DNA from: Gari tellinella
Lineage: Eukaryota > Mollusca > Bivalvia > Cardiida > Psammobiidae
Reading direction: 5' to 3'
Assembly (NCBI GenBank): GCA_922989275.2
Contig: OV277868.1
Coordinates: 77,428,216-77,492,215 of the forward strand
Length of the DNA: 64,000 nt
The translations under genes and the position numbers were made by a program. Under the pieces are notes generated by a model. The model worked only from the letters and a program-made list of their open reading frames with translations, did not search any database and was not told the DNA's origin. Every line of letters starts with the position of its first letter. The stretch's first letter is position 1. Shown here in pieces: positions 1 through 9,719 of this stretch.

Positions 1-440
1 AGCAAAACGCTGTTCATGTCCTATTACTGTACACGTGTAAGACAGGTGACAGCTTAATGCAACACAAAAGTAATGGCGAAGTCTCATACAGGCACGCTCT
101 GCATTATATTTGTCCTGCATTAAGCAGCAAACTACATTTTAAGATAACAGTTTTCTCCCAATGAATGGCGTTACAGGTGGGTAGCAAGGTATCATCTTAT
201 CATATATTGAGATCTTACTCAGATGGTTATCGTTACAGTGTAGAAGACGTTATTGTCCCGTTTAAATGCAAGCGCGGCGTTTGAGTAGTATCTTAACTGA
301 ATGACACTCATTGGCATATTATTTCAGTCAACTTTAAGTTTCACAAATAAAATCAGAAAACAAAGGTGTAAAGCAGGTGAAACCAGGGCAGTGCAAAGGT
401 GAAACGTGCACATGTGGTTGGTAAACTGCGGATAAAGCTT
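1..440. other. Non-coding DNA with one hairpin remnant
   Basis: No gene is visible. Positions 45-130 hold a degenerate hairpin of the L type (CAGCTTAATGCAACACAAAA on the left, TTTGTCCTGCATTAAGCAGC on the right). The same cassette recurs near 30690, 31546 and 45385. The remainder is unassigned. Confidence 0.5.
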
Positions 441-802
441 TACAGTACTCCCTCTCTAGAACGAAACCCAATGGTAGACACATATTGTGTGTGTTGTTGG
501 GAGGGAGTCGTTATAGTGAGGGGAAATTAAGACTTGGCTTACATTTGCAAACACCTTGAATCCAGATCAGACGCCACGTTGGATTCAAGCTGTTTGTTAA
601 TCGTCATTATGGGTTTTTTTCTGCCAAAGGTCAAATATGTAACATAGAGAAAAACAACAGACGACACGTTTAGGCAGACGATATTGCAGCATCAGTAAAA
701 GCGTAAGACATGAAATAGTGTCCTTTTAAGGGAACTTTGGCAAGGGTCGTTGTAAGGAGGGAGTCGTTGTTGGGAGGGCCGTTGTAGGGAGGGAACATTG
801 TA
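441..802 (+). mobile_element. MITE family D (TA duplication)
   Basis: Termini read TACAGTACTCCCTCTC and GGGAGGGAACATTGTA. TA on both sides fits Tc1/mariner-type insertion. A core hairpin of the AAACAGCTTGAATCCAGATC type lies near 548-590 and is imperfect here. About 360 bp long, with no coding potential. The 352-bp copy at 30950-31301 supports the ends. Confidence 0.75.
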
Positions 803-854
803 TGATATTAGAAAAACACTCCCATTGTAGCTCTCTGCATTATTTTACAATGCT

Positions 855-1804
855 TTAAGGGTGTATCAATGTTATGAGCCATTTTTTTCAAAGTATTTAA
901 CTTTTTGTCTATCATTGTTTTTTTGGAAGAGCTATTTATGGTGAATAAAAAAATGAAAAAAATTATATATGGTGGTGTCCTTTTTTTTGAGCTACAGCGA
1001 TTTGAAAAAGGTATGTCAAATTTGGATTTTTTTTCTCAAATTTTACCCATTCAGAGTACAAGCTTCAGTAAAATCTATTTCAAAACAAAACAAAAATGTT
1101 AATTTGGGTTTTCTTTATTTATTTCATGTCTACGGTGGTATGTTCACATATATAAACCAAATTTAGACAAAGCAGGCACCAGGTTTGAACAATATGGATC
1201 CTTTAATATCAAAAATATGCTTTATATAGGGCATAATTTTATTAGTTTTTTTATTTTATGAAAAAAAGTAAAAAAGTTTGAAAATGAAATAGTTCTAGTA
1301 TTTAACTTTTTCTTAAATTCTACCAGATGAAAGCCCATACTAAGGCAGTTCAAAATATGAAAAGAAATTGAAAGGTCAGTGTTGAAAATTTTGTGTTATT
1401 AAAGTAAAAAGAGTTATCGTCCCTTACAAAATTTACAAAAAAGTACCATATCGATGATATTTAGAGCTTTATAAATTTCACATTTGGTGCCTTTTTTTTC
1501 TTAAATTAGTTTTTGTATGAAGAAATACTACCATAGATAGGAAATAAATAACACAAAACCAAATTATCATATTTGTTTTCATTTACAATGGATTTTATTG
1601 AAGCGGGCTGTTTGAAAAGGACAAAATAAGAGGAAGTGGGTGGGGTAAATTTTACATGGCCGTAGAGCCAACTGTTGTTCACCAAAATGTACACTTTTTC
1701 TATTTTTTCATTCATCTTAAATAGCTCTTCAATACAAAACCATCATAGAGTGTTTTCATATACTTTGAAAAGTTCCCAAATTCATGACATTGATACACCC
1801 TTAA
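855..1804. mobile_element. Long-TIR element with TTAA ends
   Basis: Left end TTAAGGGTGTATCAATG (855) is mirrored at the right by CATTGATACACCCTTAA (ends 1804). Similarity continues inward for roughly 300 bp on each side as diverged inverted arms (about 855-1170 and 1500-1804). Examples are GAAGAGCTATTTA with TAAATAGCTCTTC, and the CTTTATTTATTTCATGTCTACGG stretch against its counterpart. The TTAA on each flank suggests piggyBac- or Kolobok-type duplication. No transposase reading frame is present, so it looks non-autonomous. Confidence 0.65.
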
Positions 1805-2098
1805 GCAATTAATTTTCTTCACAGAACTCCGTGCTACTTTTATGAATGATCTCCTAACACAAAATAGATTTTAAACAATAAATAATTTTGCTAGAGGACG
1901 TGTTATGATCAGAAATCATGATAGGCGTGCATAAAAGAAATACATATTCTCATTTGGAGAACCTTTAAAACAAATTCGCAACGCATATATTTGAAACGTT
2001 GAAGCGGGTTAGGTGCTGGAGGTACAAATTATCTTGTTTCATTTATTTTGTTTTCATTTAATAATCACCTGAACTTTGCTTTGGTGGGTTAATTCTGC
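1805..2098. other. Unassigned AT-rich spacer
   Basis: No gene, repeat family or hairpin recognised. Confidence 0.5.
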
Positions 2099-2349
2099 TT
2101 AACCCTTTCGCTGCCAAATTTGTCGTGAGATTTTTACCCCTTCACCGTTTCATTGTCGTCCGCTCCAATTTTGTTGTCTGCAATATCGTTCAAAAGTGAA
2201 AAAAAAAATTCGGCAGTATGACTGAAGCAATTTCAAAACGAATGCCAAACAGTTTGAGTCCTGATAAGAGGCGAGTCATGCAGTGTCTGACCAGGATCCA
2301 AACTGTTTGCAAACGCGCTTTTAAGCGTCATTGAGAGGGAAATGGTTAA
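2099..2349 (+). mobile_element. MITE family F (TTAA)
   Basis: Starts TTAACCCTTTCGCTGCC and ends GAGGGAAATGGTTAA, with TTAA on both sides. The hairpin cassette is partly decayed (CAAACAGTTTGAGTCCTGAT ... AGGATCCAAACTGTTTGCAA). PiggyBac-type non-autonomous element. Confidence 0.75.
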
Positions 2350-2414
2350 TGTTTTGGCTTGAAGAAGCACTGTATTATATATAAAGTGGAGAGGACATTT
2401 CCCTTTAAATGCAT

Positions 2415-3440
2415 GTACAGCCGAGGCTCATAAGTCTTTCCCCAAAATGGCTGCCGTTTTGTTCTCTACTCTAAGCACATGCAAACTTTAAACATCAACC
2501 AACTCAAAACGGCAACTCCAACTTACCTGAAACTTTCAGTATTTTGAAATAGACCCGTTTTCTTTCAGAATATGCCAAATTATTCTTGGAATACCCTCAT
2601 AAAGTGATTGTACATAGGCCTGACTGTAACGATCCCAAATGCCAAGAACATGTCTGATGAGCTCATCCTCAATTTTGATATTCACTGCACGCTTGCACAA
2701 GTTAGTTTTCAAAGATTTCCACATATTTTTTATTGTATTTAAGTCTGGGCTTTAGGCTGGTCGAACCATTGTCGGCATATTACCGTTCCTTTACCATTCG
2801 ATGGCGAGTCTGGATTTATGCCGGTTAGCATAGTCATCTTGGGCACTGTAAGGCCTATTTAAGAGTTTTTTAACAATAACTGGCCACAAATGTGTAACTA
2901 GAGTTTCAATATATTTCTTGGAAGTGATATTACCATCAACTGGTGTCAGGGTTCCAACTCCATCATATGTTAAACAGCCCCTGAACACAACAGATGCTTT
3001 GCAATATGGGGTGGGGTCGGCATGGTTTTCCGTGGTCTCCGATACCCTCCCACTTCGGATCTTGTTTTCGCAGTTCCCTCACTCTCGAACTCTCTTTTTA
3101 AAATTTGAAATGGTAGATCTATCGATGTTTACCGATCGTGAAACTTTGTTTGCACTTTGAGAGTCCTTATTTAAATGACGGATAGCGTTTTTTCTGCTGG
3201 TGTGTCAATTCCTTGCGTTGAACACTTGATATGTTACGAAGCAGACGATCGAAACAAATCAATATCATTTGTTTACAAAAAGTGAAGAAGTTATTGGTGT
3301 TATCATGAAATTCACTGTGTTAAAATTTTAATCTTCATAGTAACTAAACCGCGGCGCTATTAAAGTTTTTCGAACTCGGCCATTTGCGGTACCGATATCG
3401 GCGCCATGCTTTGGGGAAAGACTTATGACCCTCGGCTGTA
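2415..3440 (-). mobile_element. Tc1/mariner transposon, internally deleted
   Basis: Flanked by TA and bounded by about 31-bp inverted repeats: TACAGCCGAGGCTCATAAGT at 2415, and its counterpart CCTCGGCTGTA ending at 3440. The element is 1,022 bp without the TA. It carries a decayed transposase on the minus strand, listed separately. The length is shorter than the 1.3-1.6 kb usual for complete members. Confidence 0.85.
2536..3240 (-). pseudogene. Tc1-like transposase pseudogene
   Basis: Transposase relic of the Tc1/mariner DD34E type, which would cut and rejoin the element at its inverted repeats. Reading right to left, 3000-3240 gives broken helix-turn-helix-like peptide fragments with in-frame stops. 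Positions 2791-2988 give a DDE_3-like segment with MFRGCLTYDGVGTLTPVDG and a downstream QDDYANRH, matching the family pattern W/R-G-x-x-x-x-D-G-x-G-x-L ... Q-D-D/N-A-x-x-H. Positions 2536-2724 give the C-terminal part (WKSLKTNLCKR ... YVQSLYEGIPR), ending GSISKY. The first catalytic aspartate region appears deleted between the DNA-binding part and MFRGCL. Frameshifts separate the two readable pieces. It cannot encode an active enzyme. Confidence 0.85.
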
Positions 3441-3821
3441 CTACTAAACTAAGCAAAGACGTAGTGCAAACAAATAATGTAAGGAGGTAGATGTTTGAAA
3501 AATTAAACATTTTAATCTGAATGGCAAACAGTTTGGTGCCCAACCAGACGTTGAGTACAATAAAAAAAAAAATTTAGCACACACGCGTTTATTGTATGAA
3601 AAAGTATGAAAGTACCTATGAGCTCTTCCATTGCACATTGCAAACAATTTGGAGCCTAGTCAGACGCTGGGTAACCCAGCGTTGATCAGGGACCAAACTT
3701 TCTGGCACTCAGATAGAGATAAATAGGCAGAACTAAAAGAGTTTTTATTTTCTAGATATATTGTATTGTGTTGTGTTTGCGTTTTGATAACCCTTTCACT
3801 GAAAATATTTCGTTCTACTCC
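3441..3821. repeat. Decayed hairpin cassettes
   Basis: Two degenerate copies of the MITE core hairpin are visible: GGCAAACAGTTTGGTGCCCA near 3522, and GCAAACAATTTGGAGCCTAG near 3638 with its arm AACCCAGCGTTGATCAGGGA. These are probably old family A remnants. No gene is present. Confidence 0.55.
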
Positions 3822-4071
3822 TACAGTGGAGAATGTGTTATTCTTTCCCAATAAACGCGTTTACGCTAAAACTATTATTTGCAGTACAAACAGTTTGGAG
3901 CCAGATCAGACGCCGGGTAACCCGGCGTCTGATCAGGTTCCAAACTGTTTGCCACCAAGATAAACATGAAATATCAGAATTGTCCAAAAGTTGTTCTTTT
4001 CTACGTTTTAGTGCTTTGCGTTTGCGTACGTTTGCGTTTAAACGGGAAAGAATAGCAGATTCTCCACTGTA
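3822..4071 (-). mobile_element. MITE family A (TA)
   Basis: Near-complete copy with ends TACAGTGGAGAA and TTCTCCACTGTA and the central hairpin GGAGCCAGATCAGACGCCGG / CCGGCGTCTGATCAGG. Orientation is assigned by the AATAAACGCG side lying left. Confidence 0.9.
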
Positions 4072-4124
4072 TAATAGATATGTTGTATATTTTATGTATC
4101 TGTACATTTTCTGAAATAAATATG

Positions 4125-4560
4125 TTTAAACTAAAATATTTCGTGAGATAATAATCCCTTCACCTTTTCATTGTCTTCTGCTTCAAATTGTTTGTCTGCA
4201 ATGTCGTTTCAGAGTTAACACATTATCCCCTGAAACTTTCAATGGACATTTCCAGTTTACAATAAAGGCTAGTCCATTTTAGACTATTTAGGGTTGTTTT
4301 TTACACTATATTGCAAAATGACAAACAGTGAAGTCCCTGATTAGAGGGCTCCTGCAGGAGCCCTCTAATCAGGGACTTTACTGTTTGCATTAGACAAGTG
4401 TATTCTTTACAGGTACAATTTTGGTAAAGGACACATATATGCGTCACTAGGGCACAATGTGTTAAAGAATAAGGCAATATGGCTGAAGAAATTTCAAAAC
4501 GAGTGTCAAACAGTTTGGAACCTGATAAGACCAAGCTCAAACTGCCACTCAAATTAAAAT
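4125..4560 (+). mobile_element. MITE family F carrying a nested E
   Basis: Left part TTCGTGAGATAATAATCCCTT to TCGTTTCAGAG and right part AGAATAAGGCAATATGGCTG to ACAGTTTGGAACCTGATAAG belong to one F copy. It is split by element E at 4215-4465. The original TTAACCC start and the right-hand hairpin arm are lost. Confidence 0.75.
4215..4465 (+). mobile_element. MITE family E (TTAA), nested in F
   Basis: Bounded by TTAACACATTATCCCCTG and GGGCACAATGTGTTAA. Central hairpin GAGGGCTCCTGCAGGAGCCC lies within CAAACAGTGAAGTCCCTGAT and its inverse. Other F copies read CGTTTCAAAGTTAAAAAATAA at this point, so TTAA was duplicated on insertion. Confidence 0.85.
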
Positions 4561-5123
4561 ACACGCATGCTAAACAAATATGTTCATATTAAAGCAAATT
4601 TGCGTTTGTTCACATGTAAACTAGAAGAAATAATAGGGTTTCTTCTGTATTAATGTACGTTTCACACAATTGCCGGACAAATCTAAGTTCTTAGGAGCAC
4701 TGATGATGGTTTCAAACTCAAAAACAGAGGTATGGGTGTGGAAATAAAATCAGGAGTTTACTTATAGTAAAACTTCGGAGAGAACAATATTTCTTGAAAT
4801 ATTACACAATTCTACAACAAGAAACGGAAACCCGGATTTGGTCTTACCTCTATATTGTAAAATATTTCATTAAACAAGAGAATATTTTTCAAGCATAATT
4901 AAATATTCATAAGAACGATCTCTTTCACCCAAACGTCACCCAGTTTCCATTCATATCAGAAGCACACCAGATACTGAATAACTCTTACAGTGTTATTCAG
5001 CATTTTGTCTGGATACAACGACTTGTTATTGTCGTATATCTGCAGTTGATTCGGATTTAAACTCAGACTTTTGCCACTTGAATGAATATCTATTACATTA
5101 ATAATGTCAAAAAAATTAATTCC
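4561..5123. other. Unassigned spacer with one small hairpin
   Basis: No gene is seen. A stem-loop at about 4968-5012 pairs CCAGATACTGAATAAC with GTTATTCAGCATTTTGTCTGG. Otherwise the stretch is featureless AT-rich DNA. Confidence 0.5.
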
Positions 5124-5165
5124 CTGAAAAAGCCTAACGGTGAAACGTCGGAGGATAAAGTATAA
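5124..5165 (+). repeat. CTGAARAAG...GAAACGTCGG motif
   Basis: The stretch CCCTGAAAAAGCC, then TAACGGTGAAACGTCGG, resembles a stem-forming motif that I recall recurring in eukaryotic retroelement-derived sequence, possibly Penelope-like. No neighbouring reverse transcriptase or GIY-YIG reading frame is visible, so this is a weak call. Confidence 0.3.
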
Positions 5166-5314
5166 ACTTAAATTCGTGTTGGAGTTGTTATTTGTTTTCT
5201 TACAATGTATACTAATTATGTCATTAATTTATATATATGATTTTTGAAATATCCAATCAGGTTATGCAGTACCGAGTTTATACGTAAGTTATTTATATAG
5301 GTTATTGAAATGTA

Positions 5315-5425
5315 AGACCAAAAACGACCTATCAACTGGACCGAAACGACCTATCTCTAAAATAGGCCAAACGACATATGTCGAAACAACCTAGGCCGAA
5401 ACGAACACGTACCGAAAACGACCGG
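5315..5425 (+). repeat. Degenerate CGAAACGACCTA repeat
   Basis: At least six variants of CGAAACGACCTA occur about every 15-25 bp (5320, 5342, 5367, 5382, 5396, 5412). They look like a short decayed tandem array. No family recognised. Confidence 0.55.
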
Positions 5426-5949
5426 GTACCCAATCTCCTTCACAAAGAGTGCCCGTTACCATTCGTACACAAAAATGGAAGTAGGTTGATCTCGTTTTGT
5501 CATCCTCGTATTAACTTAAGAGGGTTTTTTATTCACTTGAAGTTTATTATTTTTAATCGTTTTACTGTATTTACGTTTTCAAGCGATATTACTGAGTGTT
5601 GCTTTCTTGAGCGGATGAGTGCTGAGTCAAAGTTTTGGAAACGACGACGACTATGAAGGGTTCAAATCAAAGATTTGAGACCATCAAAAACAGTTTATAA
5701 CTAAAATAATGTTTATATAAACATGTATACATACCCCATTAATCCATCCAGAGAAACACAGCTTAGCACCAACACCAAGATTGGCAGACGTATGTTCAGG
5801 CGTACATGCAGAAGGAAAGGGTTTACATGTACACTTCAACACCCCTACTCGACCTCACAGTTTGATGGCGCGTCTGACTTGAAAACACTAATATACACTC
5901 AGCCAAAAATGAATATACCCCCTGCTTTTATATTGATTTTACATTCACT
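5426..5949. other. Unassigned non-coding stretch
   Basis: Short open frames (5378-5656, 5723-6016) run through without recognisable motifs or gene signals. I see no gene here. Confidence 0.45.
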
Positions 5950-6130
5950 TATTATCCCCAGGCCTGAAACGTCCAATGGACAATTCAAGTTTGCAATAAA
6001 GGCTGGTCCATTTTAGACAATTTAGGGTTGTTTTGTGTAAAATATTGCAAACTGACAAACAGTGAAGTCCCTGATAAGAGGGCTTCTGCAGGATCCCTCT
6101 GATCCGGGACTTCACTTTTTGCATAGGACA
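5950..6130 (+). mobile_element. MITE family E, truncated
   Basis: Shares GAAACGTCCAATGGACAATT and the hairpin pair CAAACAGTGAAGTCCCTGAT / GGGACTTCACTTTTTGCATA with complete E copies. The TTAA ends are lost. Confidence 0.65.
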
Positions 6131-6356
6131 GGTACTGTGATGACCGAAAGCCTTTCAAGTGATTTTATTTGCTTTAAGATAAAAATTGAGGTGCTGAATA
6201 TGAGTACCATTGTTTCTCTTCTAAGGAAAACATTTCTAAGCAAAAATGCTGTTTTCAGGCAAAAATAGTTATAGGCCTTTTATTGTCAATACAATGTGCA
6301 AGTTATTTGGCAACAATGGTTCCATGTCGTCTGCAACTTTCTATAAATATTATATA
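6131..6356. other. Unassigned spacer
   Basis: No gene or repeat recognised between the truncated E and the duplicated flank of the next A copy. Confidence 0.4.
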
Positions 6357-6395
6357 CAAAGGTGAGTAAAGTACTTTCTTTTTTGACTGAGTATA

Positions 6396-6645
6396 TACAG
6401 TGGAGAATCTGTTATTCTTTCCCGTTTAAACGCAAACGTACGCAAACGCAAAGCACTAAAACGTAGAAAAGAACAACTTTTGGACAATTCTGATAATTCT
6501 TGTTTATCTTGATGGCAAACAGTTTGGAGCCTGATCAGACGCCGGGTTACCCGGCGTCTGATCTGGCTCCAAACTGTTTGCACTGCAAAAATTAGTTTTA
6601 GCGTAAACGCGTTTATTGGGAAAGAATAACAGATTCTCCACTGTA
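6396..6645 (+). mobile_element. MITE family A inside a 41-bp direct repeat
   Basis: Complete copy with TACAGTGGAGAA / TTCTCCACTGTA ends. It is flanked by near-identical 41-bp repeats (6357-6397 and 6644-6685), each containing GTAAAGTACTTTCTTTTTTG. That is far longer than the TA duplication expected for this family. Confidence 0.9.
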
Positions 6646-6729
6646 CAAAGGTGGGTAAAGTACTTTCTTTTTTGACTGAGTATATAACATAATTATGTCG
6701 AACTGTGGGTTTGTGTACAGAAGACCCAT

Positions 6730-6955
6730 TATATCTACAGAATATAGACCAGAGCTCCAGATACATGTAAGGGATAAGGGGAGTATTTCAAAAACTAATT
6801 TTTTTATTTCTGCATTAAACCCTATGATGTCACTACTCATTAGAATCGTCTCTTTGAGACGATTCTAATAAGTAGTAACACCATAGGATTTGGTGCTGAA
6901 GTGAGTGAGAAAATATTGGATTTGTTCAGTGTAACCACTTATCTGGAGCCATGAT
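6730..6955 (+). mobile_element. MITE family J
   Basis: Hairpin CATTAGAATCGTCTC / GAGACGATTCTAATAAG is flanked by AAACCCTATGATGTCACTAC and its inverse. Outer ends are CAGAGCTCCAGAT and CTTATCTGGAGCCATG. The flanks share ATAGAC, a possible 5-6 bp duplication. Confidence 0.7.
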
Positions 6956-6989
6956 AGACGACCTTAAACTTTCGCAAAAAAACAAACCA

Positions 6990-7190
6990 CCATACTGTAA
7001 AACAAAAGTCCACTGCAAACAGTTTTGAGCCAGATCAGACGCCGGGTAGCCAGAAGTCTGATCCTCTTCAAAATGGTTTACCATTCATATTAAAAATCGT
7101 TACATTTTGAAGAGTTGGTAATTTGCTTCCATTCATTACATTGCGATTCGTTTCGTTTGACTGGGACAGAATGTCATGCTCTCTATTTGA
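6990..7190. mobile_element. Decayed family A copy
   Basis: Retains GCAAACAGTTTTGAGCCAGA, CAGACGCCGGGTAGCCAGAA and GATTCGTTTCGTTTGACTGG. The terminal repeats are unrecognisable. Confidence 0.55.
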
Positions 7191-7245
7191 ACAGAAACAG
7201 ATAATGTCATAATATAGTACATTTAATCTTGCCATCAATCAATAT

Positions 7246-7325
7246 GTACAGCGCCCTCTCTCTATAACGACACCCAATGGGAGACAACAACTATGTGCGT
7301 TGTTCGGATGGAGCCGTGGCAAGAA
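7246..7325 (+). mobile_element. MITE family D, left end only
   Basis: TACAGCGCCCTCTCTCTATA through CACCCAATGGGAGAC and GTTCGGATGGAGCCGT matches the left terminus of D. The rest is absent. Confidence 0.65.
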
Positions 7326-7593
7326 AAATAGTTAAAGGAATTGCACATAATATATTTATTATGACGTTACAATGGAGAAACACCACGACATTTAGATATT
7401 GCACACATTTAAGACTCAATCAAGTCACGGCACGGGAAACAGGACTGGTCACTCTCAAGTTGTGTCATGCAATAAAAACGTTATATGTCCCTTTTTAAAC
7501 GGAACGAAAACGAAATGCAACCAATAGTAGAACATAACAGATTCTTGCAAAATGTGCTGATATATTATTACATGTAGCTTGGTTACAACCAGT

Positions 7594-7844
7594 TTAACCC
7601 TTTCCCTCATAGAAGCGACTTTTAGCTTATTTAATTTATTCCTCCGCTGAAGAAATAGTTCCAGATTATACCCTCATGAACAATTACCATTACAAATATT
7701 TTATATAGCCTAGCATATCTTTGCTTAAAGCAGGCTGAAAGTAAAGCAGAATGTGCCTTAAGGCACATTCTGCTTTACTTTCAACCTGCTTTAAGTGGTC
7801 TCCTGTCTTCAAAACTAGAAACAGGCTATGGGGTAAAGGGTTAA
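7594..7844 (+). mobile_element. MITE family I (TTAA)
   Basis: Runs from TTAACCCTTTCCCTCATAGA to GGTAAAGGGTTAA. It has a long hairpin, AAAGCAGGCTGAAAGTAAAG to CTTTACTTTCAACCTGCTTT, centred on GTGCCTTAAGGCAC. PiggyBac-type non-autonomous element. Confidence 0.85.
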
Positions 7845-7960
7845 GGCCTGAACAGACGCCGGGTTACCCGGAGTCTGATCTAGCCCACCCTGTTTGCAAT
7901 GGACATACCATTTAAGCATAAACGCGTTTATTGAAAATGAACAAAGTCTTTGGCTGTTGA
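7845..7960 (+). mobile_element. Family A right half
   Basis: CTGAACAGACGCCGGGTTAC, then ATAAACGCGTTTATTGAAAA, match the right half of A. It abuts I directly, so I may have inserted into an A copy whose left half is now lost. Confidence 0.55.
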
Positions 7961-8364
7961 CACACCTTAAAATCATTTTCCTTGTTTTACCTGCAAATTT
8001 CCCTTTTTAAGGTAAAGAATATTATATTACAAATAAAAACTTATAATACATCGACTGTAGTTTTGTTTACGCCCACAGTCACGCATATGTCAGTTCATAT
8101 GTACTGTGAAGCTCAAAAGTACCAGTGTTTATTCAACAACTTGCACGCGATCAAGGTAACCCGACCTGGGTAGGTATTTATTTCGTAAAAAAAGAGGATG
8201 AAATGTTGGGGTTTTTTTGTTGCTTTTTCCCCCCGCCTAAAAAGTAGAACGGTGTTTCAGGTGCGAACTGAATGAAAAAGTTCAAACACTGTGGACCTAA
8301 ATCAAACGAAGGAAAGCTCGCGCGTCTGACCTGGACAAAAACTGTTTGAAATGGAAATAACTGT
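7961..8364. other. Unassigned non-coding stretch
   Basis: Contains only a hairpin-arm remnant (GCGCGTCTGACCTGGACAAA near 8320) and a short T/C-rich run near 8215-8237. No gene is seen. Confidence 0.45.
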
Positions 8365-8582
8365 TTAACCTTTTCACTGCCAAATGGTTCGTGAGAGTTT
8401 TACCCCTTTACCGGTTCATTGTCGTCTGCTTCAATTTTGTATGCAATGTCGTTTCAAAATTAAAAAATAAGACAGTTTGATTGAATAAATTTCAAAACGA
8501 GTATCAAACAGTTTGGAATCTGATCAGGATTTAGACTGTTTGCAAATGCACTTTAAGGCGTCATTGAGAGTGAAATGGTTAA
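8365..8582 (+). mobile_element. MITE family F (TTAA), deleted hairpin
   Basis: Starts TTAACCTTTTCACTGCC and ends GAGAGTGAAATGGTTAA. The middle of the hairpin cassette is missing. Confidence 0.75.
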
Positions 8583-8612
8583 GAACAAACGCGTTCATCT
8601 CCGCTACTGTAC

Positions 8613-8862
8613 TACAGTGGAGAATGTGTTATTCTTTCCCGATAAACGCGTTTAAGCTAAAACTATTATTTGCAGTGAAAACATTTTGGAGCCAGATCAG
8701 ACGCCGGGTAACCCGGCGTCTGATCAGGCTCCGAACTGTTTGCCACCAAGATAAGCAATAATGATCAGAATTGTCCAAAAGTTGTTCTTTTCTACGTTTT
8801 AGTGCTTTGCGTTTGCGTACGTTTGCGTTTAAACGGGAAAGAATAACAGATTCTCCACTGTA
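8613..8862 (-). mobile_element. MITE family A (TA)
   Basis: Near-complete copy with ends TACAGTGGAGAA and TTCTCCACTGTA. The hairpin GACGCCGGGTAACCCGGCGTC is intact. Confidence 0.9.
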
Positions 8863-8974
8863 TTATAAATGAAACTCATTAAGAACACACTACAGCTAGA
8901 AGAAAAATGTCTTAATAAGTAGAAAAGACGTTATTCTTTCCAAATAAACGCGTTTTACGTTAAAATATTATTTT

Positions 8975-9719
8975 GGAAACGCAGTGTCCGTCCGTCTGTC
9001 CGAGCGCACGAAAGGATCATTTGTTGGATAGGGAGAACAATATATTCTTATAATTCCGTGATAACCCTATTGTATATTGTTGTGTGTTTTGTGTACTGTT
9101 GGGTACTTTTAAACAAACAAAAAACAACAACAAATGAATGTCCATCTGTGAGAACGTCCGTCAGTCGATCCGTCCATTGTGTTTTTCCGGGACATTTGTC
9201 TTTTTCTTGAAAACCGTTTATGATACCATCTACAAACTTGGTATACATTATCAGTGTTATGTGGGGACCAATAGTGGCGGGGTTATATTGGAAACGCCTA
9301 GTCAGTCCGTCGGTCCGTCGTTCGCTTTTTTCCGGGCAATTTGCCTTTTTCTTGAAAACCGTTTATGATGCCATCTTCAAACTTGGTATATATTACCAGT
9401 GTTATGTGGGGACACTCATTTATAGGTTTCATAACTCTGATACAAAATTTGAAAGACTTATGCCCCTTATTTACTTCATATTTTGTCTCTTAATTCAGAC
9501 ATTTTTCTTGGAACATGCCACTTTCTTGAAAACTATTCTTGATATTGTCTTCGAAATTTGTACACATCAGTCTTTTGTTTACGTTTAACAGCTCTAACAC
9601 AAGCTTTGACAGAAACATGCCCCTTTTATAATTGAAGTTGTGTCATTTTCTTGAAAACTATTTTAAACTTGGTACACATGATAAGTGTGATGTTTGCAGA
9701 CTCTACTTTAAGTTACACA
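8975..9719 (+). repeat. Dispersed repeat family N, left part
   Basis: Diverged monomers of roughly 190 bp containing TTCTTGAAAACCGTTTATGA, CTTCAAACTTGGTA and GTGTTATGTGGGGAC. Preceded by GTCCGTCCGTCTGTCC. Interrupted by K at 9720 and resumed at 10794. The open frames within it are not genes. Confidence 0.65.

Noticed and set aside
6350..6766. Open frame of 138 codons sharing a peptide (QTVWSQIRRRVTRRLIRLQT) with many others across the window
   Set aside because: The peptide is the translation of the family A hairpin. It appears wherever A lies, on either strand, starts and stops outside the element and shows no protein-like conservation beyond the DNA repeat.
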